DNA of 64,000 nucleotides from Thermococcus bergensis (GTDB lineage Archaea > Methanobacteriota_B > Thermococci > Thermococcales > Thermococcaceae), in NCBI RefSeq assembly GCF_020386975.1, contig NZ_JABFNK010000005.1:806001-870000 (forward strand), given 5' to 3'. A model generated the notes under the pieces. The model was not told the DNA's origin. It ran no database searches and saw only the letters and a list, made by a program, of their open reading frames with translations. Both the position numbers and the translations under genes were made by a program. How positions within the stretch are numbered: the stretch's first letter is position 1; the number at the start of each line of letters is the position of its first letter. Of this stretch, positions 1 to 9,570 are shown piece after piece.

Positions 1-84
1 AAGAGGTATCAGAAACTTAAACCTAACGTCCCACTGCTTATCCTGACAGTGTCATATATTGATATTTGTTTGAGGTGTTGCTTT

Positions 85-1902
85 ATGTTTGGGTACATTG
101 GGAAAATATTGAGAGTTAACTTAACAACAGGAGAAATAAAGACAGAAGAATTGAAGGAAGAAGACGCAAAGAACTTTATTGGTGGCAGAGGTCTCGCAAC
201 AAAGATTCTCTTGGAGGAAATAGACCCAAAAATTGATCCATTCAGCCCAGAAAACAAGCTAATCTTCGCCACGGGCCCCTTGACCGGGACAACCGCCCCA
301 ACCGGCGGTAGGTACATGGTGGTTACAAAGTCTCCACTAACTGGTTTTATAGCCTCAAGTAATTCTGGTGGCTTCTTTGGGCCAGAACTTAAAGCTGCTG
401 GTTATGACTTCTTGATTATTGAAGGAAAGGCAGACCATCCAGTTTACATTAGCATAAAGGACGATGACGTGGAAATTAAAGACGCTTCCCACCTTTGGGG
501 CAAGAGAGTTAGCGAAACAACTGACAAGCTCCTTGAAGAGTTCGGAGACAAGAAAGCGAGGGTTGCATGTATAGGCCCAGCTGGAGAGAAACTGGTAAGG
601 TTTGCCAGCATAATGAACGATAAACACAGGGCTGCTGGTAGGAGTGGCGTTGGTGCTGTGATGGGAAGCAAGAACTTGAAGGCTGTTGTCGTTAGAGGAA
701 CAAAGAAAGTAGAAGTAGCGGACAAAGAAAAGTTCATGAGCGTCGTTAAGGAGAAAATAAAGAAGATAAAGGAGAACCCAACTACCGGTGGAGGGCTTCC
801 AAACTATGGTACGGCCGTCTTGGTGAACATAATAAACGAAAACGGTCTTTGTCCAACAAACAACTTCCAGACGGGAGTGTTCCCATATGCATATGAGCAA
901 AGCGGTGAAGCCTTAGCCGCTAAATACCTAGTAAGAAACCAGGCCTGCTTTGCATGTCCAATTGGGTGTGGAAGAGTCACATATCACCCTGCGGTAGGGG
1001 TTACGGAAGGCCCTGAATACGAGAGCATATGGGCTTTTGGAGCCGACTGTGGCATAAACGACCTGGCAAGCATAGTTATAGCGAACCACCTCTGTGATGA
1101 GCTGGGCCTTGACACTATTTCAACGGGAACAACAATTGCGGCGGCAATGGAGCTTTATGAGAAGGGCATTATAAAGCAGGAAGAGCTTGGAGATGCACCT
1201 CCACTGAGGTTTGGCAACACTGAGACCCTTCATTACTACATTGAGAAAATTGCAAAGAGGGAAGGCTTTGGTGACAAACTGGCTGAAGGAAGCTACCGCT
1301 TGGCTGAAAGTTATGGGCATCCAGAGTACTCAATGAGCGTTAAGAAGCAGGAGCTTCCAGCTTACGACCCGAGAGGTGCAGAAGGACATGGAATTAACTA
1401 TGCAACCTCCAACAGAGGTGGATGTCACGTTAGGGGTTATATGATCAGCCCAGAAATCCTTGGTGTGCCCGTGAAGCTCGATCCACACGACGTAAGTGAA
1501 GAGAAAGCCAAGTGGGTTAAGATATTCCAAGACCTCACTGCAGTGATCGACTCTGCTGGGCTGTGTCTCTTCACGAGCTTCGCCCTAGGTGCGGAAGACT
1601 ATGCAGACCTGCTCAATGCTGCCACCGGCTTTGACTTCACGGCTGATGAGTGGCTCAAGGCAGGAGAGAGAGTATGGAACATCGAGAGAATCTTCAACCT
1701 TAAAGCCGGCTTAATCCCAGAAAAAGACGATACCCTACCCAAGAGGTTCTTAGAAGAGCCGATGCCAGAAGGACCGAACAAAGGACACGTAGTGAGACTC
1801 CACGAGCTCCTTCCAAAATACTACAAGGCCAGAGGCTGGGACGAGAAGGGATACCCAACCGAGGAGAAGCTCAAGGAGCTTGGTCTGGATAAGTATTATT
1901 AA
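85..1902 (+). CDS. aor: Tungsten aldehyde:ferredoxin oxidoreductase
   Basis: Oxidises aldehydes to carboxylic acids and passes electrons to ferredoxin, a cytoplasmic enzyme of peptide and sugar fermentation. With the ATG at 85 (GAGGTG 72-77 upstream) the product has 605 residues, the usual family length. With this start the [4Fe-4S] ligands C288, C291, C295 and C494 and the catalytic residues E313 and H448 fall exactly at the numbers known from the P. furiosus enzyme. The two DxxGL pterin-binding motifs (DELGLD and DSAGLC) are intact. The GTG at 49 would add a cysteine-rich 12-residue leader that the family lacks, so I reject it. A MoaD-like gene and a radical-SAM maturase follow, which fits a tungstopterin enzyme operon. 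Paralogues such as FOR or GAPOR are less likely given the motif match. Confidence 0.97.
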   Translation: MFGYIGKILRVNLTTGEIKTEELKEEDAKNFIGGRGLATKILLEEIDPKIDPFSPENKLIFATGPLTGTTAPTGGRYMVVTKSPLTGFIASSNSGGFFGPELKAAGYDFLIIEGKADHPVYISIKDDDVEIKDASHLWGKRVSETTDKLLEEFGDKKARVACIGPAGEKLVRFASIMNDKHRAAGRSGVGAVMGSKNLKAVVVRGTKKVEVADKEKFMSVVKEKIKKIKENPTTGGGLPNYGTAVLVNIINENGLCPTNNFQTGVFPYAYEQSGEALAAKYLVRNQACFACPIGCGRVTYHPAVGVTEGPEYESIWAFGADCGINDLASIVIANHLCDELGLDTISTGTTIAAAMELYEKGIIKQEELGDAPPLRFGNTETLHYYIEKIAKREGFGDKLAEGSYRLAESYGHPEYSMSVKKQELPAYDPRGAEGHGINYATSNRGGCHVRGYMISPEILGVPVKLDPHDVSEEKAKWVKIFQDLTAVIDSAGLCLFTSFALGAEDYADLLNAATGFDFTADEWLKAGERVWNIERIFNLKAGLIPEKDDTLPKRFLEEPMPEGPNKGHVVRLHELLPKYYKARGWDEKGYPTEEKLKELGLDKYY

Positions 1903-1936
1903 TTTTTCTCTTCTCCATTTATTTTGGGTGAGGAAA

Positions 1937-2185
1937 ATGGTCAAGGTAAAGGTTTTTGCTACACTCAGGAACATTGTTGGAAAGAACGAGCTCGAAGTTC
2001 AAGCCGATACTGTAGGAGAGCTTTTGGAAAAGCTCTACAGCGAATATCCCGAAATGAAAAAAGAGCTCGAAAAGGGGGTTATTATCTTGGTTAATGGAAA
2101 GAACATTGAACATCTTGAGAAGCTTGATACCAAACTCAAGGACGGGGATGTGGTGAGCATATTCCCACCAGTGGGAGGCGGTTAA
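1937..2185 (+). CDS. MoaD/ThiS-family small protein linked to AOR
   Basis: An 82-residue beta-grasp protein that ends in Gly-Gly, the tail that MoaE- or E1-like enzymes convert to a thiocarboxylate for dithiolene sulfur in molybdo/tungstopterin. The ATG at 1937 follows GGTGAGG at 1927-1933. It lies 34 bases after aor, and its stop touches the ATG of the radical-SAM gene, so the three are probably co-transcribed. The position suggests a copy dedicated to the tungsten cofactor; this is inference, since ThiS-type proteins for thiamine or thiolated tRNA look alike. Confidence 0.9.
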   Translation: MVKVKVFATLRNIVGKNELEVQADTVGELLEKLYSEYPEMKKELEKGVIILVNGKNIEHLEKLDTKLKDGDVVSIFPPVGGG

Positions 2186-3304
2186 ATGCACGAATTTCAT
2201 TGGGACAATGCAAAAATTCTCCTCCCCAAAGCCCCGGATATGAAGTACCTCTACATTGAAATAACAAACCGCTGTAATCTAAGATGTGAGATGTGTTTTA
2301 AGCAGTATTGGGAAGATGAAGAGGGGGATATGGATTATGACCTATTCTTAAAAATTCTGGATGATGCAAAGGAGTTTCCTGACTTAAAGATGATCTATTT
2401 TGGGGGTATTGGCGAGCCTCTTGTGCATCCCCGTTTTATGGATATGGTGAGGGAGGTAAAAAAGAGAGGATATGCGGTGGGTATTTCAACAAACGGCTTT
2501 CTTCTTACGGATGAGCTGATTAAGGAGCTCGTGAAGCTCAGGGTCGATTTGATTTACATTTCACTTGACGCAATCCCCACGCAACCAACAAGATTGGGGC
2601 ATATAATGCCCAGCGTTACAGTTGAACGGCTCAAAAAGTTCGCGGAGATGAAGAAACGGGAAAACACAGAAATTCCGCACGTTGGAGTTGAAGTGGTTTT
2701 GACAAAAGAGAACTACATCCAGATGGCCGAGCTGGTGAGGTATCTCTCCAGGTTTAACGTAGATGCCCTGCTTTTCTCAAACTTAATGCCAATTACAGCG
2801 GAGCATGCGGAGATGGTAATTTATGACGGAAGCGTTGACATAGACAAGGCGCTTTCCAAGCTTTATCTACAAACATACCGCGGATTTCCAGTTAAAATTG
2901 CGGAATTTAAGCTCAGGACTGAAAGACACTGTGACTTTGTCGAAAACAATGTCGCCGTGGTTAGGTGGGACGGAGAAGTTGTGCCGTGTTATCGCTTCCT
3001 TCACACATATCCAGAGTACATTTTTGGAAGGCAGAAAAGAGTGGAACCTTACTCCTTTGGCAATGTAAAAGAAAAATCCCTGAAAGAGATATGGACAAGC
3101 AGGGAATACACGTGGTTTAGGTTTAGTGTTAGAAACTCTCTCTATCCTTCCTGCACGGATTGTCCCGTTGTCGATGCGTGTGACTATGCCAAGGGCTCAA
3201 AAATGGACTGCTGGGGAAACATGCCAAGCTGCGGGGACTGTTTGTGGGCGAGAAGAATAGTTCTCTGCCCAGTTCCAAGAGAAGAACATGGAAAGTTCTG
3301 GTGA
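2186..3304 (+). CDS. Radical SAM maturase of tungsten cofactor oxidoreductases
   Basis: 372-residue radical SAM enzyme. The CxxxCxxC iron-sulfur motif is seen in NRCNLRCEMC near residues 28-36, and the C-terminal third is rich in cysteines (CTDCPVVDAC and a CGDC further on) like SPASM-type auxiliary cluster domains. Proteins of this type are regular neighbours of aor-family genes in Thermococcales and are annotated as tungsten-cofactor oxidoreductase maturases. Their precise reaction is not known to me. It starts directly at the stop of the MoaD-like gene, without a spacer, so translation is probably coupled. A tail of the same frame continues to the stop at 3304; no downstream gene belongs to the operon. 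Confidence 0.88.
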   Translation: MHEFHWDNAKILLPKAPDMKYLYIEITNRCNLRCEMCFKQYWEDEEGDMDYDLFLKILDDAKEFPDLKMIYFGGIGEPLVHPRFMDMVREVKKRGYAVGISTNGFLLTDELIKELVKLRVDLIYISLDAIPTQPTRLGHIMPSVTVERLKKFAEMKKRENTEIPHVGVEVVLTKENYIQMAELVRYLSRFNVDALLFSNLMPITAEHAEMVIYDGSVDIDKALSKLYLQTYRGFPVKIAEFKLRTERHCDFVENNVAVVRWDGEVVPCYRFLHTYPEYIFGRQKRVEPYSFGNVKEKSLKEIWTSREYTWFRFSVRNSLYPSCTDCPVVDACDYAKGSKMDCWGNMPSCGDCLWARRIVLCPVPREEHGKFW

Positions 3305-3594
3305 TATTTCATTCAGCACCATAAGATTTTTGAAAATTCAGTGGCAATGTCCTCTTTTTATTTCATTGAAGCTGCTATTGCAGTTAGTTCCTGAGCGTTC
3401 TAGAACCGTTGTTCCAATGATGAGGGGAAGAGCTATGTACGCTGCCAACTCCCCAAAACTCTCATACCAAAGCACTAAGAATCAATGAGACGAATGGATG
3501 CAACTTCAATAATAAAATATGAGGATAAATATAGCTTATAATCAACTGGCTGCCGCTTGAATAGTGCTAACCTCCAAGATTTCTCCCCCTTAGC
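3305..3594. other. Spacer with a possible degraded membrane-protein fragment
   Basis: 290 bases without a convincing gene. On the minus strand about 3345-3480 reads as a short open stretch with the composition of a transporter segment (for example ELAAYIALPLIIGTTVLERSG), closed by stops on both sides and lacking a start. It may be the relic of a permease. A short plus-strand frame across 3288-3488 has no ribosome site and overlaps the radical-SAM gene, so I do not call it. Confidence 0.3.
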
Positions 3595-4749
3595 TCAATC
3601 GGCCATTACATTTGCAATTACTTCCACGATTCTCGCCCCATTCCTCATATCAACCTTGATAATCCTCTTAACTTTTCCGTTTTTGTGTCCAACAAGGTAA
3701 CTGGTAGCGTTGTTTGTTATACATGAGTGGTTTGGTATGATGTTTATCCTGCTCCCGACCTTCACATCGGGTTCATTACTTATGTCTACTTCACCGACTT
3801 CCTCAGATAAGCCGAAGATTACGGCGTTAGGATGCTCAACTATGTGGCCAAATCCCTTAACGACTTCAATTCCATGAGCGCCTTTGTCCAACCCAAGGTA
3901 CTTGCTACCGGCATTTATTATTGCAATCTTTCCTCCAGAGTGCTGTGGTATTGAAAGTACTGTAGCCAAGACCGTTAGGGCACAGTCTTCTAATGTTGCA
4001 GAACCGAACACCATTGCCTGTAATCTATCGTAGTAAATATAGTTGCCGGGGAATAAGTGCGTGTATATAGGTTCTTCCACGTCAAACCTCAACGTTGGAG
4101 TGGAACCGGTACCAACAATTTCAGGCTCGAATCCAGCACTCCTTAAAGAGTTAACCACACCTTCGATTTTTCTTGCAACATCCTTCGCAATGTTTTCCAC
4201 TTCCTTGGGGTTGCTGGAGCCATAAACGTGTCCGGGGTGTGTTGCTACTCCTGCGAAGTTTAAGTTCTTATATCTCTCCAGAGACTTCACGAAGTCTACA
4301 ACTTTCTCCGGGCTTACTCCGAATCTATGCAATCCAACATCAACCTTGACAACGTAGTCCAAGCTGATACCGTATTTTTTGAGTTGTTCATCTAAAAACT
4401 TTGCATTTTCCTTATTGTCAATCCTAAGTATAACGCGAGTGCCACTCTCAGCAATCCTCACAACGCGTTTAAGGTTTACTTCATCAGCTACGGGATATGC
4501 GAGCATTAAAGCCTTAGCCAGCCCGCTCTCTGCAAGAACCTCCGCCTCATCTATTGTCCCACACAAGAACCCGTCGGATCCATGATCTTTTTGAAGCCTT
4601 GCAATGTACGTGGACTTGTGGGTTTTTATCATTGGCCAAAGTTTCTTGTTGTTTTTGCGGGCCTGATCTGCAACGTTTTTAATATTTTTCTCCAGCTTTT
4701 CTAAATCCACAAGAACGGCGGGTGTTGGCAGGTCGAGTATAGACACCAT
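3595..4749 (-). CDS. PLP-dependent D-serine dehydratase / D-threonine aldolase family enzyme
   Basis: 384-residue fold-type III PLP enzyme (alanine-racemase-like N-terminal barrel). The lysine in PMIKTHKS near residue 45 is the expected PLP Schiff-base residue. The C-terminal PNHSC motif supplies the HxC zinc ligands known from D-serine dehydratase. The family cleaves or deaminates beta-hydroxy D-amino acids in the cytoplasm; the true substrate cannot be read from sequence. The ATG at 4749 is preceded by GGTGGT at a good distance; a GTG at 4761 would add four residues and overlap that site. The gene stands alone and diverges from hypA. Confidence 0.85.
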   Translation of the reverse strand: MVSILDLPTPAVLVDLEKLEKNIKNVADQARKNNKKLWPMIKTHKSTYIARLQKDHGSDGFLCGTIDEAEVLAESGLAKALMLAYPVADEVNLKRVVRIAESGTRVILRIDNKENAKFLDEQLKKYGISLDYVVKVDVGLHRFGVSPEKVVDFVKSLERYKNLNFAGVATHPGHVYGSSNPKEVENIAKDVARKIEGVVNSLRSAGFEPEIVGTGSTPTLRFDVEEPIYTHLFPGNYIYYDRLQAMVFGSATLEDCALTVLATVLSIPQHSGGKIAIINAGSKYLGLDKGAHGIEVVKGFGHIVEHPNAVIFGLSEEVGEVDISNEPDVKVGSRINIIPNHSCITNNATSYLVGHKNGKVKRIIKVDMRNGARIVEVIANVMAD

Positions 4750-4881
4750 TTTTACCACCACGTAAGTTTATCTCCTCTTAACTAGAACACACCAAAGCAT
4801 TTAAGTGTTAGACCCGGACGCTGGAAAAGTTAAACATAAAACCGTCACGTAGCACTAATCCTTCTCTTTTTAACACCTTTT

Positions 4882-4905
4882 GTTTAAAACGCAACCCTTT
4901 ATAAA
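4882..4905 (+). promoter_or_regulatory. hypA promoter: TATA box with a SurR-type half site
   Basis: A TATA box (TTTATAAA, 4898-4905) stands 36 bases before the hypA start. Just upstream, 4882-4890 reads GTTTAAAAC, a match to GTTn3AAC, the core site of the redox regulator SurR, which is encoded in this window. SurR is known to activate hydrogenase genes, so the site makes sense in front of a hydrogenase maturation operon. The extended GTTn3AACn5GTT form is absent, and a short AT-rich palindrome can occur by chance, so regulation is only inferred. Confidence 0.5.
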
Positions 4906-4940
4906 CAGTACCTGTTTAGACTTTTTAGAGGGGATAGGAT

Positions 4941-5357
4941 ATGCACGAATGGGCACTCGCTGATGGGATAGTTAGAACTGCAATTGAATTCGCGAGGCAG
5001 CACGGAAAAGAAAAAGTACTGGGCATGAGGATCATCCTTGGAGAACTGCAGGATGTCAATCCGGAAGTACTCGAGTTTGCCATCAACGAAATAAAGAAGG
5101 GAACCATTGCAGAGGACGCAGAGGTTGAGTTCGTTATTGAGGAGGCAGAATTCAGGTGCAGAAACTGCGGAAACGAATGGAAGCTTAAAGAAGTCAAGGA
5201 CGGCTTTGACGAGAGAATAAGGGAAGACATTCATTTCATTCCTGAAGTAGTCCATGCTTTCCTCGCCTGCCCGAAATGCGGTAGCAGGGACTTCGAGGTC
5301 ACAAAAGGCAGGGGAGTTTACCTCGCGGCAATAAAGGTAGAGGGTGATGAGGAGTGA
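4941..5357 (+). CDS. hypA: Hydrogenase nickel metallochaperone HypA
   Basis: 138 residues. It begins MHEW, whose N-terminal amine and His2 form the nickel site. A zinc domain has two CxxC pairs (CRNCG near residue 75 and CPKCG near residue 114). The insertion between the pairs is typical of archaeal HypA. It delivers nickel to the large subunit of [NiFe] hydrogenases. The start is supported by GAGGGGAT upstream. It overlaps the next gene by four bases (GTGA), so hypA and the ATPase are translationally coupled, in line with the HypA-HypB complex studied in T. kodakarensis. Confidence 0.95.
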   Translation: MHEWALADGIVRTAIEFARQHGKEKVLGMRIILGELQDVNPEVLEFAINEIKKGTIAEDAEVEFVIEEAEFRCRNCGNEWKLKEVKDGFDERIREDIHFIPEVVHAFLACPKCGSRDFEVTKGRGVYLAAIKVEGDEE

Positions 5358-6079
5358 TCGACCCAAGGATAAAAGCCGTTGAGGCAAGGCTTGAGAACGT
5401 AAAGAGAATCATTCCCGTAGTGAGCGGCAAGGGAGGCGTGGGAAAATCAATGGTTTCCACAACTCTAGCATTAGTCCTTGCAAAGAAAGGGTATAAAGTT
5501 GGCCTTCTTGACCTTGACTTCCACGGGGCAAGTGACCACGTAATTCTCGGCTTTGAGCCCAAGGAGTTTCCGGAGGAAGACAAGGGTGTTGTTCCTCCAG
5601 AAGTGCACGGAATCAAGTTCATGAGCATAGTGTATTACTCTGAGGATAAGCCGACCCCGCTGAGAGGAATGGAGATAAGCGATGCCCTGATAGAGCTCTT
5701 GGCCATAACAAGATGGGATGAGCTTGATTTCCTCATAATTGACATGCCTCCGGGAATGGGAGACCAGTTCCTGGATGTGCTCAGGTTCCTCAAGAGGGGT
5801 GAGTTCCTAGTTGTTGCAACTCCTTCGAAGCTTGCTGTCAACGTTGTTATGAAGCTTCTTGAGCTTCTGAAGGAACAGAACCTGAAGGTAATCGGCATAG
5901 TGGAGAACATGAAGCTCGATGAAGAAAAGGAGATCGAAAACCTCGCCAAAGAGTTCGGTGTGCCCTACCTTGCCGGCGTCCCGCTCTACAGAGACCTCGA
6001 TGAAAAGATAGGCAACGTGGAAGAGCTGTTGAAGACAGAATTTGCCAGGAAGATCGAAGAAGTTGCAGATTCCCTTTAA
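5354..6079 (+). CDS. hypB: MinD/Mrp-type ATPase HypB (nickel insertion enhancer)
   Basis: 241-residue P-loop ATPase with the deviant Walker A motif GKGGVGKS near residues 26-33 and the MinD-type DxDxxG (DLDFHG) and DMPPG motifs. In Thermococcales this ATPase replaces the SIMIBI GTPase HypB of bacteria and forms a complex with HypA that raises its nickel affinity. The GTG start at 5354 overlaps the hypA stop. No CxxC scaffold motif is present, which separates it from Mrp/ApbC iron-sulfur carriers. Gene order hypA-ATPase-hycI strengthens the assignment. Confidence 0.9.
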   Translation: MIDPRIKAVEARLENVKRIIPVVSGKGGVGKSMVSTTLALVLAKKGYKVGLLDLDFHGASDHVILGFEPKEFPEEDKGVVPPEVHGIKFMSIVYYSEDKPTPLRGMEISDALIELLAITRWDELDFLIIDMPPGMGDQFLDVLRFLKRGEFLVVATPSKLAVNVVMKLLELLKEQNLKVIGIVENMKLDEEKEIENLAKEFGVPYLAGVPLYRDLDEKIGNVEELLKTEFARKIEEVADSL

Positions 6080-6100
6080 TCTCAATTTTTGGTGATAGCT

Positions 6101-6568
6101 ATGGAGGAGTTTCTTGAAGGGGCAACGAAGGTTGTTGTGTGTGGCATCGGGAACGACATCAGGGGAGACGATGCCTTTGGAGTTTACGTCGTGGAGAAGC
6201 TGAAGGAAAAGGTCTCAAACCCCAAGGTAGTGTTTCTGAACTGCGGCGAAATGCCCGAGAGCTATGTTGGGAAGATAATAAGGGAAAATCCCTCTCATGT
6301 GGTTTTTATAGACGCGGTGCATTTTGAAGGAAAGCCGGGCGAGATAGTTTTAGCCGATCCAGAGGGAACACTTGGGGAGGCTTTCTCAACCCACAAAATG
6401 CCCCTGAAGCTTCTGGTTAGCTACCTAAAGGAGCAGACAAATGCGAAGTTCATTCTGATTGGTGCCCAACCAAAACAGACCGGACTTTTTGTGGAGATGA
6501 GCGACGAGCTGAGAGAAAGCGCGGATAAGCTGGTGGAACTGTTGGCAGAGCTTTTAAAGGGCATTTAA
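6101..6568 (+). CDS. hycI: Hydrogenase maturation endopeptidase HycI family
   Basis: 155 residues with the family signature GIGNDIRGDDAFG near the N-terminus, where aspartates bind the nickel of the precursor subunit, and FIDAVHF further on. It clips the C-terminal tail of a [NiFe]-hydrogenase large subunit after metal insertion. The ATG at 6101 follows GGTGAT at 6091-6096. It lies 21 bases after the HypB-type gene and ends the operon. Which hydrogenase it processes cannot be told here, because no hydrogenase structural gene lies in the window. Confidence 0.9.
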   Translation: MEEFLEGATKVVVCGIGNDIRGDDAFGVYVVEKLKEKVSNPKVVFLNCGEMPESYVGKIIRENPSHVVFIDAVHFEGKPGEIVLADPEGTLGEAFSTHKMPLKLLVSYLKEQTNAKFILIGAQPKQTGLFVEMSDELRESADKLVELLAELLKGI

Positions 6569-6817
6569 AGTTTTTAACGTTCAAAATCGTGAAAGATGCT
6601 TTAATGAAATGTAAATTGCTCAACTTTTGAGGAAGGTCTTGAATATTTTCTGGGTATTTCTTTACTACTTGATTTGACCATAGCAGCATTTTTCATTATT
6701 TTGTAATGTCTTTGCATATAGCACAATTTTTACAAGAAAACGTTGAAAATTAAAAACCTCCCCCTTTATATACTTTAACATGCAATGACATATTAGGATA
6801 TTTGGAGGTAATGAATT
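6569..6817. promoter_or_regulatory. Promoter region of the secreted lectin-like gene
   Basis: AT-rich spacer. A TATA-like stretch TTTATATA lies at about 6766-6773 after a C-rich run, and GGAGGT at 6804-6809 is the ribosome site of the downstream gene. I see no coding sequence or RNA structure in the rest. Confidence 0.5.
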
Positions 6818-8299
6818 ATGAAAGAGAAAGTCTTATTTTCTGTTTTTTTGAGTTTGTTGATGCTATTGGCGATTAGTCCCAGAGTTTCAGTAGAAGCCGC
6901 CACCCATACGGAAGCCCTACTATATGCAGGTCAACATACGGTTGTGGGCGAAGTAGTTGTGTGGAACGACGGAGAAAATCTTTATGTGAAATACACCATA
7001 ACCGAATCAGGATGGTATCTGGTTGAGACACACTTGGAAGTAGCGACTAATTTGAGTGATATTCCACAAACCAGAAACGGCAATCCAATACCTGGGCACT
7101 TCACTTACAAGAATGAGTCCCACACTTTCGGAACGACGGAGTACACGTACGTGATTCCACTCGAAAACTGGGAAAAGGGGGATGAGCTTTACATCGCGGC
7201 CCATGCAGAGGTCGTGAAGGTTGATGAGGTCACCACTGGCAACCTCGTGTACAATGGCGATTTCGAGATCCCTGACATCCCTTATGGAGAATGGAACATC
7301 TTTGACAGCAGTGTTGTTGGATGGGGTATCGAGTGGTACGATGGCAGTGAAACATACAATGGGTACACCAGACCGGAAACTCCTTTGCTGGAAATTCATG
7401 ACCATGCCCTAGGCTTTGATGCCTACAGTGGAGACCAGTATGCAGAGCTGGATACAGACTGGGACGGACCTCACGGGAGCCTAAATGGCGAGCCGGCCTC
7501 GGTCAAGATATACTAGAACCTTGAGGTTGACTACGGAGGGTACGACGAGTACCTGCCGCCGTACACCTGCGACTTAAGCTACGCGTGGAGACCGAGGACT
7601 TCAGACAGTCAGATGGAGGTTTACTGGGGAGGATCTCTCATTGCCAGCCATGCGGATTCAGGATATGAATGGCATCATGAAGAAATCTCAGGTTTGACCC
7701 TTGATGGGATCACCGAGCTAGCATTTATCGAAACTGGAACTCCTGATTCATTAGGAATGTTCCTGGACGCAGTTAACGTCACCTGCAACGGGTATGCGGT
7801 CGTTCAGGAAGAGACAGCCTGGGCCGATGGTACTAGATTCGTGGAAAAAGGAAACTGGGGGATGTATTTCACTTACACCGTTCAGGGCTGGGAGCTGATC
7901 GATACCATTGAAGTCCCCTCAACCACTCCGGAGCCAACTTCTACTAACGTGGACCTCGAGGCAGGGCATCTCTACAAGATTGAGGCAGTCGGTACGTATT
8001 TCTTTAGACATGAGGGATCTCCAAGTGGATACCTAGCAGATGCTGAATGGGCTTATAGAAACGACGCTTACGGAACCGGATGGACAAAAGGCGACGATTA
8101 TCCAAACTCCAACGGACTGGACCTGTGCATAAACGACGACAGCACAAACATCGACTGGGGACCACTGAACGAAGATACTCACACGTACAGCATAACCTAC
8201 ATTCCGACGGCAACCGGGCCAATCAGCTTCTTCATCCGCGATAGCTACTACGGAGACAACTCCGGAAGCCTGATGGTCTACATCTATGAGTGGAAATGA
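6818..8299 (+). pseudogene. Secreted multidomain lectin-like protein split by one in-frame TAG
   Basis: One reading frame of about 493 codons is interrupted only by TAG at 7514-7516; the frame continues without shift to 8299. The product starts with a signal peptide (residues 1-28). Next come a domain with GQHTVVGEVVVWNDGENLYV, a DUF642-like beta-sandwich (NGDFE, GIEWY, QYAELD), and a piece with ETAWADGTRF. The C-terminal domain resembles PA-IL-type carbohydrate binding (DAEW, GWTKGDDY, DSYYGDNSGSL). In DUF642-like domains the residue at the TAG is usually Gln, so CAG to TAG is the simplest origin. The first part could still be secreted as a 232-residue protein. An extracellular sugar-binding role is inferred from domain type only. 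Confidence 0.75.
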
Positions 8300-8521
8300 A
8301 TAAGAGTCAAAAATTTTGTGGACTCCTTTTATTTTTCTTTCCTATTTCTGCAGGGTTAAAAACAACGTTGGGAAAACTCTTCTGAAAGGTACAAGGAAAG
8401 TTAAAGGGCTCAGAAACGGGTCCAGATCATCACATCTCAGTATTATGAAATTCTCTTCATTGCATTAATTTCTAGGTTGCTTGGTTTTAAGCTTTTTAAT
8501 CAACAGCATAAAGAGGTCGCA
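8300..8521. other. Spacer without recognised content
   Basis: About 220 bases of AT-rich sequence between two genes that converge. A T-rich stretch near 8325-8342 could end transcription of the secreted-protein gene. Nothing else could be recognised. Confidence 0.3.
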
Positions 8522-9261
8522 CTAGAAGAGCTGGATAACCTGTTCCCTGGAAAGTTTTATTTTAAAATGGCGGGGCATGAATTCGGGAAGGACAGATTTA
8601 GGCACCAGTATGATTTCCTCTAAGCCTAGAGGAGTCACCTGAGAAACAAACTCCACAACTTGATCATGCAGACTGAAAAGCCAAGCAACAGCATGTTCTG
8701 GAATTGCCTCTTCATTTAAAAGTGAAATTACGCTGATCTTAAGGGAATTCAGAGGCTCTTTCTCAAAACTTGCCAGTGATGCCCTTATGATCCTCTGCAT
8801 CATCTGATAGCTGAACTCATGGTAAAGACCCTCCAAAGTGGCCACAAGTCCCACAACTAATGTTCCCTTAGGAATTCTATCTCCCAATTCATGATATAAA
8901 TTTATCAATTTTGCAATTCCTGTTTTGTCACTCCAGTTTGGTATTTGGAGTATATATGGCTTTTCAGAGGAGAGCTCATACTTGGATCCAAAAAGGTCAA
9001 TTACGTAAACTTTCCCTTCTTCTCCAGCCTTGCTGAGATTAAGTCCCGCACATTTCAGTCTTAACTCGAGCTTTGATATAGGGAGTGTGGCGTTAAGGAT
9101 AACACAAATTGCACCCCTTTTCAGTAGCTGCTTAACTATCTTCAACCCAGCATCCAGCCTACTGACCGCCTGTCGTACGCTATTAGCAGGTTCCCTCTTT
9201 CAATAATCCCACCACCTAGAGCTACGTCAATATCATTTAGTCCAGTCTTCACAACTTTCAT
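8522..9261 (-). pseudogene. Frameshifted KaiC/RecA-like protein without Walker A
   Basis: The first 39 codons from the ATG at 9261 (GAGGAG upstream) read MKVVKTGLNDIDVALGGGI and on to GWMLG, then hit TGA. The remaining 207 codons are open in the frame reached by adding one base at about 9145-9152 (CTGGGTTGAAG). The N-terminal GLNDIDVALGGGI is the usual opening of KaiC/RadA-like domains, but where the P-loop GxxGxGKT should be the sequence reads AYDRRSVGWML, so ATP binding was probably already lost. It may be an inactive regulatory relative that has since decayed, or an intact gene with a sequencing error. No operon partner is visible. Confidence 0.65.
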
Positions 9262-9493
9262 AATCCATCTCCTCAAGATAAAATTTGCTAACATAAGGTT
9301 AAAAAAATATTATCATTGTCATACAGCTAGTGCAGAAGAAATTGTGAAGAGAAAGCGGCAAGTTGCGGTAATCTAAGGATTTCCTCACGGTTGTTTCTTG
9401 ACTCTTTATTTTAGAGTATTTTAGAGTAAAAGCTCTTCTTTAAGGCTCAAGGTTCTACGAAAGAAAGGAAATATGGTTCACCGTTTCAGAAGA
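9262..9493. other. Spacer between KaiC-like gene and tRNA-Arg
   Basis: AT-rich spacer of about 230 bases. It holds the promoter side of the KaiC-like gene (GAGGAG at 9269-9275). I see no further gene. Confidence 0.3.

Positions 9494-9570
<77 letters not shown>

Noticed and set aside
3288-3488. Open plus-strand frame of 66 codons after the radical-SAM gene
   Set aside because: It overlaps the gene before, has no ribosome site and an unlikely composition; the complementary strand looks more like old coding sequence.
7514-7516. TAG as pyrrolysine codon
   Set aside because: Thermococcales are not known to have pyrrolysine genes, no such genes lie in the window, and the position suits Gln.
7613-8299. 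Separate gene starting at 7613
   Set aside because: It is in the same frame as the gene before, has no ribosome site, and starts in the middle of a DUF642-like domain; it is the second part of one gene split by TAG.
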